NCBI RefSeq assembly: GCF_001575205.1
Contig: NZ_LSRE01000044.1
Location: 221,021-285,020 of the forward strand
Reading direction: 5' to 3'
DNA from: Tsukamurella pseudospumae
GTDB taxonomy: Bacteria; Actinomycetota; Actinomycetes; Mycobacteriales; Mycobacteriaceae
DNA: 64,000 nt
Each line of letters begins with the position of its first letter. Position 1 is the stretch's first letter. Position numbers and translations under genes: made by a program. The notes below the pieces were generated by a model that ran no database searches, had not been told where the DNA came from, and was given only the letters and a program-made list of their open reading frames with translations. Positions 23,946-32,527 of this stretch are shown piece after piece.

Positions 23946-24941
23946 ATGAGCGAGGATCAGGGCAGTTACGTCACCGCGGACCGGCCGTACGAGCGCGACA
24001 CCCGGTACATCGAAACCCGTATCACGCGTGACGGCCGCGACGGCTATCCCGTCGAGGCCGGCCGCTACCGGCTCGTGGTGTCGTACGCCTGCCCGTGGGC
24101 CACCCGCACCATCATCGTGCGCCGGCTGCTCGGCCTCGAGGACGCGATCTCGCTGGGGATCTGCGGCCCCACGCACGACAAGCGGTCGTGGACCTTCGAC
24201 CTCGACGAGGGCGGGCTCGACCCGGTCCTGAAGATCCCGCGTCTGCAGGACGCCTACTTCAAGCGCGTTCCCGACTATCCGAAGGGCATCACCGTGCCCG
24301 CGATCGTCGACGTGCCCACCGGCGCCGTCGTGACCAACGACTTCCCGCAGATCACCCTCGATTTCTCGCTCGAGTGGACGGACTTCCATCGACCGGGCGC
24401 GCCGCAGCTCTACCCAGCGGACCTGCGCGCCGACATCGATGAGGTCAACAAGCTCGTCTACCGGGACGTGAACAACGGCGTCTACCGCTGCGGTTTCGCC
24501 GGCTCGCAGGAGTCGTACGACGCCGCCTACGACCAGCTCTTCGGGCGGCTCGACTGGCTCACCGAGCGCCTCGCCACTCAGCGGTACCTGGTGGGCGACA
24601 CCATCACCGAGGCCGACGTCCGGCTCTTCACCACCCTCGCGCGGTTCGACCCGGTCTACCACGGCCACTTCAAGTGCAATCGGGAGAAGCTCGACGAGAT
24701 GCCCGTCCTCTGGGCGTACGCGCGGGACCTGTTCCAGACGCCCGGCTTCGGCGATTCCACGCATTTCGACCACATCAAGCGGCACTACTACGAGGTCCAC
24801 CGCGACATCAACCCGTCCGGCATCGTCCCGAAGGGCCCGGACCTGAAGAACTGGTTCACCCCGCACGGCCGGGAGAAGCTGGGCGGCAGCCCCTTCGGCT
24901 CGGGCACCGCGCCCACGCCGCTCCCCGTCCCCGCCGGGTGA
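23946..24941 (+). CDS. Glutathionyl-hydroquinone-reductase-like transferase
   Basis: A 331-residue member of the YqjG/PcpF (omega/xi-class GST) family: an N-terminal thioredoxin-fold part with the CPWA active-site motif (SYACPWATRT, about residues 47-56) and a C-terminal helical GST domain with YLVGDTITEADVRLF. In proteobacteria these enzymes remove glutathione from glutathionyl-hydroquinones. Actinobacteria use mycothiol instead, so the thiol partner here is probably mycothiol or the reaction differs. It is followed after four bases by an unrelated hypothetical gene on the same strand. Confidence 0.85.
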   Translation: MSEDQGSYVTADRPYERDTRYIETRITRDGRDGYPVEAGRYRLVVSYACPWATRTIIVRRLLGLEDAISLGICGPTHDKRSWTFDLDEGGLDPVLKIPRLQDAYFKRVPDYPKGITVPAIVDVPTGAVVTNDFPQITLDFSLEWTDFHRPGAPQLYPADLRADIDEVNKLVYRDVNNGVYRCGFAGSQESYDAAYDQLFGRLDWLTERLATQRYLVGDTITEADVRLFTTLARFDPVYHGHFKCNREKLDEMPVLWAYARDLFQTPGFGDSTHFDHIKRHYYEVHRDINPSGIVPKGPDLKNWFTPHGREKLGGSPFGSGTAPTPLPVPAG

Positions 24942-24945
24942 GCCC

Positions 24946-25968
24946 ATGACTGAATGGATCGAGGTCCTCAAGGTCCTGGTCGACGGTCCGAGACTCCCGG
25001 TGCACGGGATCGTGCGTACCCGGAACGCCGAGGCGCTCGGCAGGACCGAGACGGTCGGGTTCATCGGCGCGCCTCCGATGTGGGTCGGGACCGGTGGCGA
25101 CGATGTCCGCGTGTGGCGCGACGGCCGGCGGGTGCGAGTGGAGAAGCCCGATGGTTCCCCGCTGCACCTCTGCGACGGAACCACGGCCTGGCACTTCGAC
25201 GGTGCCGGGGCGCCGCCGGAGTACGCCCCCGCGGGCCGCGTCTACTACAGCGGCCCGGGCTCGGAGCTGCTGATCTCGCGCAGCGCCCAGGACTGGTTGC
25301 ACGGTGACGACTTCACGCAGCCGACGGGACCCGTCACCGATGGCGAATTCCTCGGGCGGGAGTGCTGGTCTGTAGAGCTGGCTCCGCCGTCGCACAAGCC
25401 GGCGCCGATCCAGATCGTGGTGGATCGCGAGTCCGGCGCGGTCCTGCATCAGGGGAACGAGGAGTTCGACGTGTCGGTCGAGTTCATCTCGATCGAGGTC
25501 GGCGGGGATGTCGACGATGCCCTGTTCACCTGGAGCGCCGACGCGGTCTCCATGGATGAGCGCCGGGCAGCCGATTCGCGTGCGGCGCGCGCGGAGTACG
25601 AGGAGGCCCAAGCCGCGCGCCTGTCCCGACTCGAGTCCGACCTGGGCGCACGATCGTTCACTGTGCAGGTTCCGGTCGACTTCGTGATCGCAGACGTTGA
25701 CGAGCTCGGTGAGGACGGCAGCTTCGCCGCGAGGGTTCGATCTGATGCGGCTCCCCACGTGGACGGGTATCTGCGTCGACGCGCCCACCAACCTGGGCGA
25801 TGGCACGTAGACAGCACTGGCCGACCCGTCCATCACTGGACGGCGGCCGGTTTCGACTGGGCGCTGTGGTTCTACGGCTTCGCCATCGCCCCGGAGGTCC
25901 TCGACCAGGTTCAGCAGCATCTCCATCCGGGACAGACCGCGACGGACTCCTTCATCGAGACCCGGTGA
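24946..25968 (+). CDS. Hypothetical protein, beta-rich
   Basis: A 340-residue cytoplasmic protein with no signal peptide or membrane helix. The N-terminal ~190 residues are rich in beta-strand turns and Trp/Tyr (MWVGTGGDDVRVWRDGRRVRVE, TTAWHFDG, GRECWSVELAPPS, IQIVVDRESGAVLHQGNE), a layout like LolA/outer-membrane-lipoprotein-carrier sheets. A charged helix (residues ~205-228) then leads to a smaller C-terminal domain ending near WALWFYGFAIAPEVLDQV. I do not recognise the family. It follows the transferase gene after four bases and probably shares its transcript. Confidence 0.6.
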   Translation: MTEWIEVLKVLVDGPRLPVHGIVRTRNAEALGRTETVGFIGAPPMWVGTGGDDVRVWRDGRRVRVEKPDGSPLHLCDGTTAWHFDGAGAPPEYAPAGRVYYSGPGSELLISRSAQDWLHGDDFTQPTGPVTDGEFLGRECWSVELAPPSHKPAPIQIVVDRESGAVLHQGNEEFDVSVEFISIEVGGDVDDALFTWSADAVSMDERRAADSRAARAEYEEAQAARLSRLESDLGARSFTVQVPVDFVIADVDELGEDGSFAARVRSDAAPHVDGYLRRRAHQPGRWHVDSTGRPVHHWTAAGFDWALWFYGFAIAPEVLDQVQQHLHPGQTATDSFIETR

Positions 25969-25980
25969 CTTCGTGCCCGC

Positions 25981-27213
25981 TCAGGCAGCCTGGTTCGGGG
26001 CGGTGGATCGGTGGATGTGTCCGGTGGGGGTTCGGGTTTCGACGGTGTGCCGCCCCGACGGATCGTCAACGGTTGCGCTGCGCCAGCCGGGGGCTTCCTT
26101 GGTGTAGTTGCATGCCGCGCACAGGCCCTGCCCGTTGTCGAAGCTGGTTGCTCCGCCTTTCGCGTGCGGGGTGATGTGGTCGGTGTGTGCGATCGGTGCG
26201 TCGCAGTACGGGGTGCGGCAGTACCGATCGCGCGCCCGGATCAAGTCCGCGAGGCCGTCGGGGAACAACCGTTGCCGCGAATCCATCGCCACCACCGCCC
26301 CGGTCTCCGGCGCTATGAACAAGCGGCGCACCCAGGCGACGCCGTTGGCGGTGGCCTTCCCGATGAGGTTGCGGGCGATCTCTGCCGGCATGTTCCCTCC
26401 GCCGTCGAGGTGCGCGGTGCCCGGCTCATCGCCCAGCAGCACCTCCGCCGAGACAGTGAGGTTCACGGTGACCGGCTGCCCCTCCGCAGCATCCCGACCG
26501 GTCAACCGGGCGAACGCGGTGTCGGCCATGAGCTGCGGCCGGGTCCGTAGTTCCTGATCGTGGCCGACGTGGGTGTCGGCGTGGTTGCGGAGTGCGGCGT
26601 AGGCGCCGACGGCCTGCGCCATCGGCAGCAGCAGGGACAGGCGGGCCATGCCTTCGGGTTGTGGGCGGAGGGTGACGGTGCGGTCCTTCTCCGCCGCTGC
26701 ATTGCGGTCGACGGTGGCCTGCGCATCGAGCCGGTAGGCGACCTGTTCGACCTTCGCCGCCAGCTGTTTGAGCCCCAACCCCGTCAGGGTCACCGGGTCG
26801 GCGCAGAGCTCTTCGTCAGCCTGCTGGCGCTCGGCGATGTCCAAATGCGAGAGGCCGGCCAGGAGTGCGGGTATCGCTTCCGGGGAGAGGTCCCCGTTGT
26901 AGAGGCGGGCGCGGGTGTGCGGCATGTACTTCTCCAACTCCACCGCCCGCGCCAACACCCGACCCGCGGTGTTCGGTGAGATGTGCAAGGCCAACGCGAC
27001 CTCACCGGCGACGCCCTGCTGCCACCGATCCTGCGGCACCCCGGCCGCGACCCGCTCACAGACCCGTTGCCGGAGCAGGTCCGCGGCGAGCGCGTACTGT
27101 TCGACCGCCAACCGGCACCGCGCGATTTCACTCGAACGCAACCGGTCCACCACATCCGCACCCACGGCACCGTCGAGAGGTGGGTCTTCCTCTACTGCAA
27201 TGTTTTTGTCCAT
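25981..27213 (-). CDS. DUF222 / HNH endonuclease-domain protein (13E12-repeat family)
   Basis: A 410-residue protein of the multicopy actinobacterial 13E12/DUF222 family. The N-terminal ~300 residues are helical DUF222 (WQQGVAGEVALALHISPNTAGRVLARAVEL). The C-terminal HNH nuclease motif is complete: CRTPYCDAPIAHTDHITPH, GGATSFDNGQGLC, then AACNYTK, with two Cys pairs for zinc. Copies are scattered in mycobacterial and related genomes and are thought to be mobile or parasitic, but their targets are unknown. Single gene, convergent with the preceding hypothetical. Confidence 0.9.
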   Translation of the reverse strand: MDKNIAVEEDPPLDGAVGADVVDRLRSSEIARCRLAVEQYALAADLLRQRVCERVAAGVPQDRWQQGVAGEVALALHISPNTAGRVLARAVELEKYMPHTRARLYNGDLSPEAIPALLAGLSHLDIAERQQADEELCADPVTLTGLGLKQLAAKVEQVAYRLDAQATVDRNAAAEKDRTVTLRPQPEGMARLSLLLPMAQAVGAYAALRNHADTHVGHDQELRTRPQLMADTAFARLTGRDAAEGQPVTVNLTVSAEVLLGDEPGTAHLDGGGNMPAEIARNLIGKATANGVAWVRRLFIAPETGAVVAMDSRQRLFPDGLADLIRARDRYCRTPYCDAPIAHTDHITPHAKGGATSFDNGQGLCAACNYTKEAPGWRSATVDDPSGRHTVETRTPTGHIHRSTAPNQAA

Positions 27214-27285
27214 ACCAGGACGTTACCCGGACCCACTGACACATTTTCGAGAACACAACCGTGACTCACATGTACGTTCTCAACA

Positions 27286-28371
27286 TCACCGGCTGCTGCG
27301 GACGACGCTTGCAGCGCACGGGTAGTCGGTGTACCCCTCGGCGGTGGGGCCGTACAGGACGTCCTCGCGGATCGCAGACAACGGCAGCGACCGCCGGATC
27401 CGTTCCACCAGATCCGGGTTCGCGATGAAGGCGCGCCCGAAGGAGACGAGGTCGGCGCCGTCCCTCAGCGCCCGCTCCGCCGCGGTCACCGACGTGGGAG
27501 CGCGGTTCTCGCCCACATTGGCGATGACCGAACCCGCGTACCTGGGGCGGAGGTCGGTGAGAGCCGCGTAGTCGTCGTTGTCGGTGAGGTGCAGGTACAT
27601 CAGGCCACGTCGACTCAGCTCGTCGACGAGGCCGCGGTAGAGCGCAGCGGGGTCGCGCTCGACCATGGAGAACTGCGGATTGCCCGGCGAGAGCCGGATC
27701 GCCGTGCGCTCGGCGCCGATGGCGTCGGTGACCGCGTCGACGACCTCGAGGGCGAACCGCATGCGGTTCGCCGAGGACCCGCCGTACCGGTCGTCGCGCA
27801 GATTGGTGTTGTCCGCGAGGAATTGGTGAATCAGATAGCTGTTGGCGCCGTGCAGTTCCACTCCGTCGAAGCCGGCCGCCCTCGCCCGCCGGGCCGCCGC
27901 CGCGTACTGGTCGACCGCCGCCGTGATGTCACCGATCGACATCGCCGCCGGACGCGGCCACGCGGCCTTCGAGCCGTCGAGAAGGTGCAGCACGTCGCCG
28001 TCGGGTATCGCCGACGGTCCCGCGGGCACCGACCCGTCGATCCGCGCCGCGGGATGGCCCTTGCGACCGCCGTGCATGAGCTGGGCGATGATCCGCCCGC
28101 CCTCGGCGTGTACGGCGTCGACGACCCGGGCCCATGCGCGCTCGTGGCGATCCGTCGCCAAGCCCGGCACGCGGGCCTCGCTCTGTCCCGACGAGTGCGG
28201 CCACATCCCTTCGGTGACGATGAGTCCCGCGCCCGAGCGCTGCCGGTAGTACTCGACCACGTCGGCGGTCGGAGAGCCGTCGGGCTCGGACCGCAGACGG
28301 GTCATCGGCGCCATGGCGATGCGGTTCGGAAGGTCGAGGGTGCGACTGCGGTACGGCGTGAGGAGTGACAT
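27286..28371 (-). CDS. Old-yellow-enzyme family flavin oxidoreductase (alkene reductase)
   Basis: A 361-residue FMN-dependent TIM-barrel protein. Marker motifs are NRIAMAPMTRLRS at the first strand, ITEGMW-type 'VTEGMWPHSSGQ', QLMHGGRKGHP, the catalytic/substrate pair in ELHGANSYLIHQFL (His and Asn), YGGSSANRMRF, and DLVSFGRAFIANPDLVER near the phosphate site. NemA/OYE enzymes reduce electrophilic alkenes, nitrate esters and quinones with NAD(P)H. It is divergent from a MerR regulator and probably under its control through the spaced promoter at 28380-28410. Confidence 0.92.
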   Translation of the reverse strand: MSLLTPYRSRTLDLPNRIAMAPMTRLRSEPDGSPTADVVEYYRQRSGAGLIVTEGMWPHSSGQSEARVPGLATDRHERAWARVVDAVHAEGGRIIAQLMHGGRKGHPAARIDGSVPAGPSAIPDGDVLHLLDGSKAAWPRPAAMSIGDITAAVDQYAAAARRARAAGFDGVELHGANSYLIHQFLADNTNLRDDRYGGSSANRMRFALEVVDAVTDAIGAERTAIRLSPGNPQFSMVERDPAALYRGLVDELSRRGLMYLHLTDNDDYAALTDLRPRYAGSVIANVGENRAPTSVTAAERALRDGADLVSFGRAFIANPDLVERIRRSLPLSAIREDVLYGPTAEGYTDYPCAASVVRSSR

Positions 28372-28379
28372 GTCCGTAC

Positions 28380-28410
28380 GCTAGAACCTGACATTGATGT
28401 GAGGGGCAAG
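28380..28410 (-). promoter_or_regulatory. MerR-type operator/promoter for the flavin reductase
   Basis: An inverted repeat CCTGACAT-TG-ATGTGAGG (28387-28404, one mismatch) lies between divergent starts at 28371 and 28413. On the leftward strand a TTGCCC (28410-28405) precedes it and a TCTAGC-like -10 follows after 19 bases. A MerR activator typically untwists such an overlong spacer. Confidence 0.65.
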
Positions 28411-28412
28411 CG

Positions 28413-28793
28413 ATGCGGATCGGCGAACTCGCGGAGCGGACCGGGGTGAGCGTGCGATCGCTCCGGTACTACGAGGAGAAGGGTCTCCTGGCGTCCGCGC
28501 GGACCGCGGCGGGCCAGCGGGTCTACACCGAGCAGGCTGTCGACCGGGTGGTGCGGATCCAGGAACTGTTCGCCGCAGGTCTGGCGAGCGGCGTCATCGA
28601 ACAGCTGCTGCCCTGCATCCACGACGAGGACGGCTCGCCGAACGCGAGCGCCACGCCCTGGCTCACCGACACGCTGTGCGCGGAGCGCGCCCGTATCGAC
28701 GAGGGCATCCGCGACCTCGTCCGCGCACGGGAGGTGCTCGACGGAGTGATCGAGACGGCGCGCCCCGGCGAACCGATCACCGCGGAGTCCTGA
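28413..28793 (+). CDS. MerR-family transcriptional regulator
   Basis: A 126-residue regulator with the classic MerR N-terminus (MRIGELAERTGVSVRSLRYYEEKGLL), a wing, and a long dimer helix. A single Cys lies at the mid-helix (LLPCIHDEDG) and another near residue 90 (DTLCAERARIDEG). Cys in this region can serve in electrophile or redox sensing, which would suit control of an OYE-type reductase, but this is inference. It is divergent from that gene over a shared 40-bp control region. Confidence 0.9.
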   Translation: MRIGELAERTGVSVRSLRYYEEKGLLASARTAAGQRVYTEQAVDRVVRIQELFAAGLASGVIEQLLPCIHDEDGSPNASATPWLTDTLCAERARIDEGIRDLVRAREVLDGVIETARPGEPITAES

Positions 28794-28799
28794 ACCTCG

Positions 28800-29582
28800 T
28801 CAGTGGAATCCCTGCAGGAAATCGATGATCGCTCGGGCGGTCGGCTCCGGTTCCTGCTCGGCCGGGTAGTGCCCGGACTCGTCCAGGACGATGCCGCTCA
28901 CGTCGGCCGCCAGGGGGCGCAGGCCCTCCGCGACGGCGGCGCCCATGGCGTACCGTCCGCCGATGGCCAGTACGGGTGCGCCGATCGGCGCGGCTCGGAG
29001 CTGCGCGACATCGGCGAGGTCGTCGGCTCGGGTCCGGTAGTGCGCCAGTCCGGCCTCGAGAACGCCGGGGGAACGATAGGCGTCGATGTAGGAGCGCAGC
29101 ACCACGGGATCGAGACCCGTGGGCCCCGCGCTCTGCCGCAGGAATGCTCCGTAATAGGCATCCTCCCGGCCCGGGATCACGGCCTCCGCGAGACCCGGGG
29201 CGCGGTTGAACGGCCCGTGCCAGTCCGGGTAGTGGGCGGCTCCGTCCTCCGGGATGTCCACGTCGATCCCGGGCAGGATCTCCTCCTCGAGCACCAGCGC
29301 GCCGACCGCCTCGGGCGCTGCCGCGGCCAGGAACGTCGCGACCGTGCCGCCCCAGTCGTGCCCGATCACCGCGAACCGTGTGAGTCCCTGCGCCGCAAGG
29401 TGTTCACGCAGCCGCTCCGCGAGGTCGCGCTTGCGGAAGGAGGTGGCACCGTCGGGACCGGCGCCGAGGCCGGGCAGCGTGACCGGGACCGGATCGAAAC
29501 CCGCGTCGCGGAGACGGGGAACGAGGAAGCGCCAGTGCAGGTCCGTCACCGGCCACCCGTGCAACAGGACCACAGCGGTCAC
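28800..29582 (-). CDS. Alpha/beta hydrolase (epoxide-hydrolase-like)
   Basis: A 260-residue alpha/beta-hydrolase. HGWP near the N-terminus forms the oxyanion loop; the nucleophile elbow is GHDWGG (Asp nucleophile, as in epoxide hydrolases and dehalogenases) at about residues 93-98; the catalytic His is in DESGHYPAEQEPE near the end. Asp at the elbow rules out a plain serine esterase. Substrate unknown. Its ATG overlaps the stop of the kinase gene upstream (ATGA), so the two are co-translated. Confidence 0.88.
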   Translation of the reverse strand: MTAVVLLHGWPVTDLHWRFLVPRLRDAGFDPVPVTLPGLGAGPDGATSFRKRDLAERLREHLAAQGLTRFAVIGHDWGGTVATFLAAAAPEAVGALVLEEEILPGIDVDIPEDGAAHYPDWHGPFNRAPGLAEAVIPGREDAYYGAFLRQSAGPTGLDPVVLRSYIDAYRSPGVLEAGLAHYRTRADDLADVAQLRAAPIGAPVLAIGGRYAMGAAVAEGLRPLAADVSGIVLDESGHYPAEQEPEPTARAIIDFLQGFH

Positions 29583-30403
29583 GCAACGGCCCCTTCCAGA
29601 TGCCGCGCAGCGAGGTCCGCGACGGCGAAATCCCGTTCCCGCTCGTCGATGTCACCGTCCTCGTCGAACCACGCCGCGGACAGCCCGGCGAACGCGAGCA
29701 CCCACCGCAACAGCCGCTCGCGCGGCAGGCCGGACTCCGCGACGATCACCTCCAGCTGGCGGACGAAGCGCACGGGATCGGCGGCGGTGGGCAGGTCGGG
29801 ATTGGTGAGCAGGTTCGCGTAGTCGTAGCCGCGCTCGCCCACGACGCACTTGGGATCGATGGCCAGCCACCCCCGCTCGCCGAAGTCGAGGACGTTGTCG
29901 TGGTGCACATCGCCGTGCAGCACGACCTGATCCCGCGGGTCCGCGAGCAGCGATTCCGCTGCCGCCCAGGAACGCCCGTACCTCGGATCCCCGCCGCGCA
30001 CCGCCTCCAGGGAGCGGAACCAGTCCCGCAGGGGGACGAGCTCGGTGTCGGGGGAGCCGGGACGGTGCCGGTGCAGGTGTTCGACGGTGCCGCACAGGAT
30101 TCGGGTGGCCCGGTCGTCGCGTCCGGAGAGCGCCATCGCCATGAGGTCGCCCGCACCGGTGGCACGCTCCATGAGCAGGACGTCGCCGTCGTGTGCGAAG
30201 ACCTCCGCGGCACCGTCGCCGCCCCACCACCGCAGCACGGCCGCCCCGGCCCGCTCCTCGGGCGTGTTCGCGCGCTTGAGCATGGCGGCGCGGCCCCGCC
30301 ACCGCACGGGCAGCAGATCGCTGCCGGGCGTGGCGAAGGGCGCACCGTCGGGGGAGAGGTCCCAGCGGGCGACCACATCACGCCAGGAATCGAGGGGATC
30401 CAC
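29579..30403 (-). CDS. Aminoglycoside 6-phosphotransferase / hydroxyurea-resistance-kinase-like protein
   Basis: A 274-residue kinase-fold protein of the APH(6)/streptomycin-6-kinase type (PF04655). The N-terminal lobe holds the MLKRANTPEERAGAAVLRWW Lys; the catalytic Brenner-type motif is VLHGDVHHDNVLD; the metal-binding motif is AIDPKCVVGE. The family includes streptomycin and hydroxyurea kinases, but many chromosomal members have no proven drug substrate. The start is GTG 30403; the longer frame is unsupported. It shares a two-gene operon with the hydrolase. Confidence 0.85.
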   Translation of the reverse strand: MDPLDSWRDVVARWDLSPDGAPFATPGSDLLPVRWRGRAAMLKRANTPEERAGAAVLRWWGGDGAAEVFAHDGDVLLMERATGAGDLMAMALSGRDDRATRILCGTVEHLHRHRPGSPDTELVPLRDWFRSLEAVRGGDPRYGRSWAAAESLLADPRDQVVLHGDVHHDNVLDFGERGWLAIDPKCVVGERGYDYANLLTNPDLPTAADPVRFVRQLEVIVAESGLPRERLLRWVLAFAGLSAAWFDEDGDIDERERDFAVADLAARHLEGAVA

Positions 30404-30500
30404 GGTATCCGAGCTTATCCGGGTGCACGATGGAGGGATGAGCGACGACGGGAACCGGCCATCGGTGGCGATGGCGCGGGTACGGGCGCATGATGAAGCC

Positions 30501-30923
30501 GTGAGCGACTTCAATCAGGGCATCATCGACGAATTCCGTGCCAACAACGGCACCGTGACCGCCATGGGCTTCGGCCGGGCGCTGGCGCTCGTGCACAGCG
30601 TCGGCGCCAAATCCGGCGAGCCGCGGGTGAACCCGCTCGCCGCCATCCGGGACGACGAGGGATGGCTGCTGCCGGCCTCCGCGGGCGGTTCGCCGAAGAA
30701 CCCGGCCTGGTACCACAACCTCAAGGCGCACCCGGAGATCGAGCTCGAGTACCCGGACGAGCAGGGTGGCATCTCCACCGCGAAGGTCACGGCGCACGAG
30801 CTGACCGGCGCGGTGCGCGACGAGGCGTGGGACCGGTTCAAGGCCCGCTCGAGCGGCTTCGCCGAGTACGAGAAGACCGCGCAGGGCCGCGTGATCCCCG
30901 TGTTCCGCCTGACCCCGCGCTGA
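30501..30923 (+). CDS. Ddn-type F420-dependent nitroreductase-family protein
   Basis: A 140-residue split-barrel protein of the deazaflavin (F420)-dependent nitroreductase family: FNQGIIDEFRANNG at the N-terminus, LVHSVGAKSGEPRVNPLA, GWLLPASAGGSPKNPAWYHNLKAHPEIELEY and FAEYEKTAQGRVIPVFRLTPR. Members in M. tuberculosis (Ddn) reduce quinones and activate nitroimidazoles. I chose GTG 30501 because family proteins begin at this point; an in-frame ATG at 30438 would add 21 residues. It suggests that the cell makes coenzyme F420. Single gene, divergent from the kinase. Confidence 0.9.
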   Translation: MSDFNQGIIDEFRANNGTVTAMGFGRALALVHSVGAKSGEPRVNPLAAIRDDEGWLLPASAGGSPKNPAWYHNLKAHPEIELEYPDEQGGISTAKVTAHELTGAVRDEAWDRFKARSSGFAEYEKTAQGRVIPVFRLTPR

Positions 30924-30944
30924 CCCTTCGGGCGCCCGCGCCGA

Positions 30945-32423
30945 TCAACAGCTCACGGGCTCCGGTGCGGTCGTCCGATCACGCATCACGACGAACGCCG
31001 CGACAGCGGTGGCGACGAGCAGCACGCTCGAGACGCCCACGGTCGTGCTGACCGCCTCGACCCAAGCGGACCGCGCGGTGTCGGCCAGCGCGGTACCGTC
31101 GGACACCGAGAGGGTCTCCGCGCGGGCGAGCGTGTCGCCGAGCGTGCGGGACATCCCGTCGTGCCGGGTGAACACGGCCGTCGCGACCGAGCCGAGCACC
31201 GCGAGCCCCAGGGCGGTGCCGAGCTCGAAACTCATCTCGGACATCGACGATGCCTGGCCCGCCCGCTCCGGCGGCGCTGCGTCGAGCGCCACGGCCGAGA
31301 CGAACGTGAACAGCGTGCCGTAGCCCACTCCCGCCACGACGGTGCCCAGCACGTACAGCCACGACGGTCCGCCCGTCCCCAGTCCGACCAGCAGGAGCTG
31401 GCCCGCGGCGGCGAACAGCAGCGACGCGACGAACGTGGCGCGGCGGCCCAGGTACTGCTCGATCCACGGCGCGCGCATCGAGAAGTACGCCACGACCGCG
31501 GCCGCGGGCAGGCCCAGCAGGGCGGCTGCGAGTACGTCGAACCCGACGACGGACTGCAGGTAGATGCCGGTGAGGTAGCTCATCGAGCCCAGGGTGGACA
31601 TCGCCAGGATCGTGCCGGCGATGGCCATGGCGAAGGTCCGGTTGCGGAACAGGTCGAACGGGATGAGCGGGTGCGCGGTGCGCCGCTGCTGCGTGATGAA
31701 CGCGACGAGCATCGCCGCGCCCACCGCGCCGGCGACCAGGGTGGAGGCGTGCACGCCATGGCCCGCGGCGGCCTTCACCGCGTACACCAGCGGGAAGATC
31801 GCGGCCATCGACAGCGCGACGCCGGCCAGGTCGAAGGGCGTCGAGGTGCCGCTGCGGAATTCGGGGATCAGCAGCGGCCCCGCCACGAGGAAGGCGAGGA
31901 ACACCGGCGCGTTGATGAGGAACACCGATCCCCACCAGAAGTGATGCAGCAGAACCCCGCCGATCACCGGGCCCACGGCCATGCCGAACGAGAACGCCGC
32001 GGTCCAGACGCCGATGGCGATACCGCGGGCCTTGGGATCGCGGAAGATGTTCGCGATGAGCGCCAGACTGGCGGGCAGCAGCGTCGCGCCGCCGACGCCC
32101 ATGAGGGCGCGCGCCGCGATGAGCAGGCCGGGCGTGGGTGCGAACGCGGCGATGACCGAGGCGACGCCGAACAGTCCGGCGCCCCAGGTCATCAGGCGCC
32201 GCCGCCCCCAACGGTCGCCGAGGTTGCCCATGGTGATGAGCAGGCCGGCCAGCATGAACGGGTAGATGTCGAGGATCCAGAGCTGCTGCTCCGAGCTCGG
32301 GTGCAACGCCGATGTCAGGTGGGGCATCGCCAGATAGAGCACCGAAGCGTCCATCGACACCAGGAACACCGGCAGGAGGAGGGCGGCGAGGCCGGCCCAG
32401 GCGCGGCGCGGGGTGGTGGACAC
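30945..32423 (-). CDS. DHA2-type MFS drug exporter
   Basis: A 492-residue transporter with 14 predicted helices. It has the DHA2 motif DASVLYLAMPHL at helix 1, the MFS loop motif GNLGDRWGRRRLMTWG, and GPVIGGVLLHHFWWGSVFLINAPV in the helix 5 antiporter motif. It resembles SmvA/EmrB-type proton antiporters for quaternary ammonium, dyes or drugs. The GTG start at 32423 has AAGGAG upstream. It is divergent from a TetR gene, with two matching operators between them, so it is probably induced by its own substrate. Confidence 0.9.
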   Translation of the reverse strand: MSTTPRRAWAGLAALLLPVFLVSMDASVLYLAMPHLTSALHPSSEQQLWILDIYPFMLAGLLITMGNLGDRWGRRRLMTWGAGLFGVASVIAAFAPTPGLLIAARALMGVGGATLLPASLALIANIFRDPKARGIAIGVWTAAFSFGMAVGPVIGGVLLHHFWWGSVFLINAPVFLAFLVAGPLLIPEFRSGTSTPFDLAGVALSMAAIFPLVYAVKAAAGHGVHASTLVAGAVGAAMLVAFITQQRRTAHPLIPFDLFRNRTFAMAIAGTILAMSTLGSMSYLTGIYLQSVVGFDVLAAALLGLPAAAVVAYFSMRAPWIEQYLGRRATFVASLLFAAAGQLLLVGLGTGGPSWLYVLGTVVAGVGYGTLFTFVSAVALDAAPPERAGQASSMSEMSFELGTALGLAVLGSVATAVFTRHDGMSRTLGDTLARAETLSVSDGTALADTARSAWVEAVSTTVGVSSVLLVATAVAAFVVMRDRTTAPEPVSC

Positions 32424-32450
32424 GGGTGACTCCTTGAAGCAGCAGCAAGC

Positions 32451-32489
32451 GCGTACGGTGTACGCACCATGACTGGGTACACTGTACGC
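32451..32489. promoter_or_regulatory. Paired operators between MFS exporter and TetR genes
   Basis: GCGTAC-GGT-GTACGC (32451-32465, perfect) and GGGTAC-ACT-GTACGC (32475-32489, one mismatch), centres 24 bp apart, lie in the gap between divergent starts 32423 and 32528. They are the probable binding sites of the TetR protein. Confidence 0.8.
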
Positions 32490-32527
32490 ATCCCCGTCCT
32501 GGCCGGTCAACGGAGAAAGGCGTGCAC

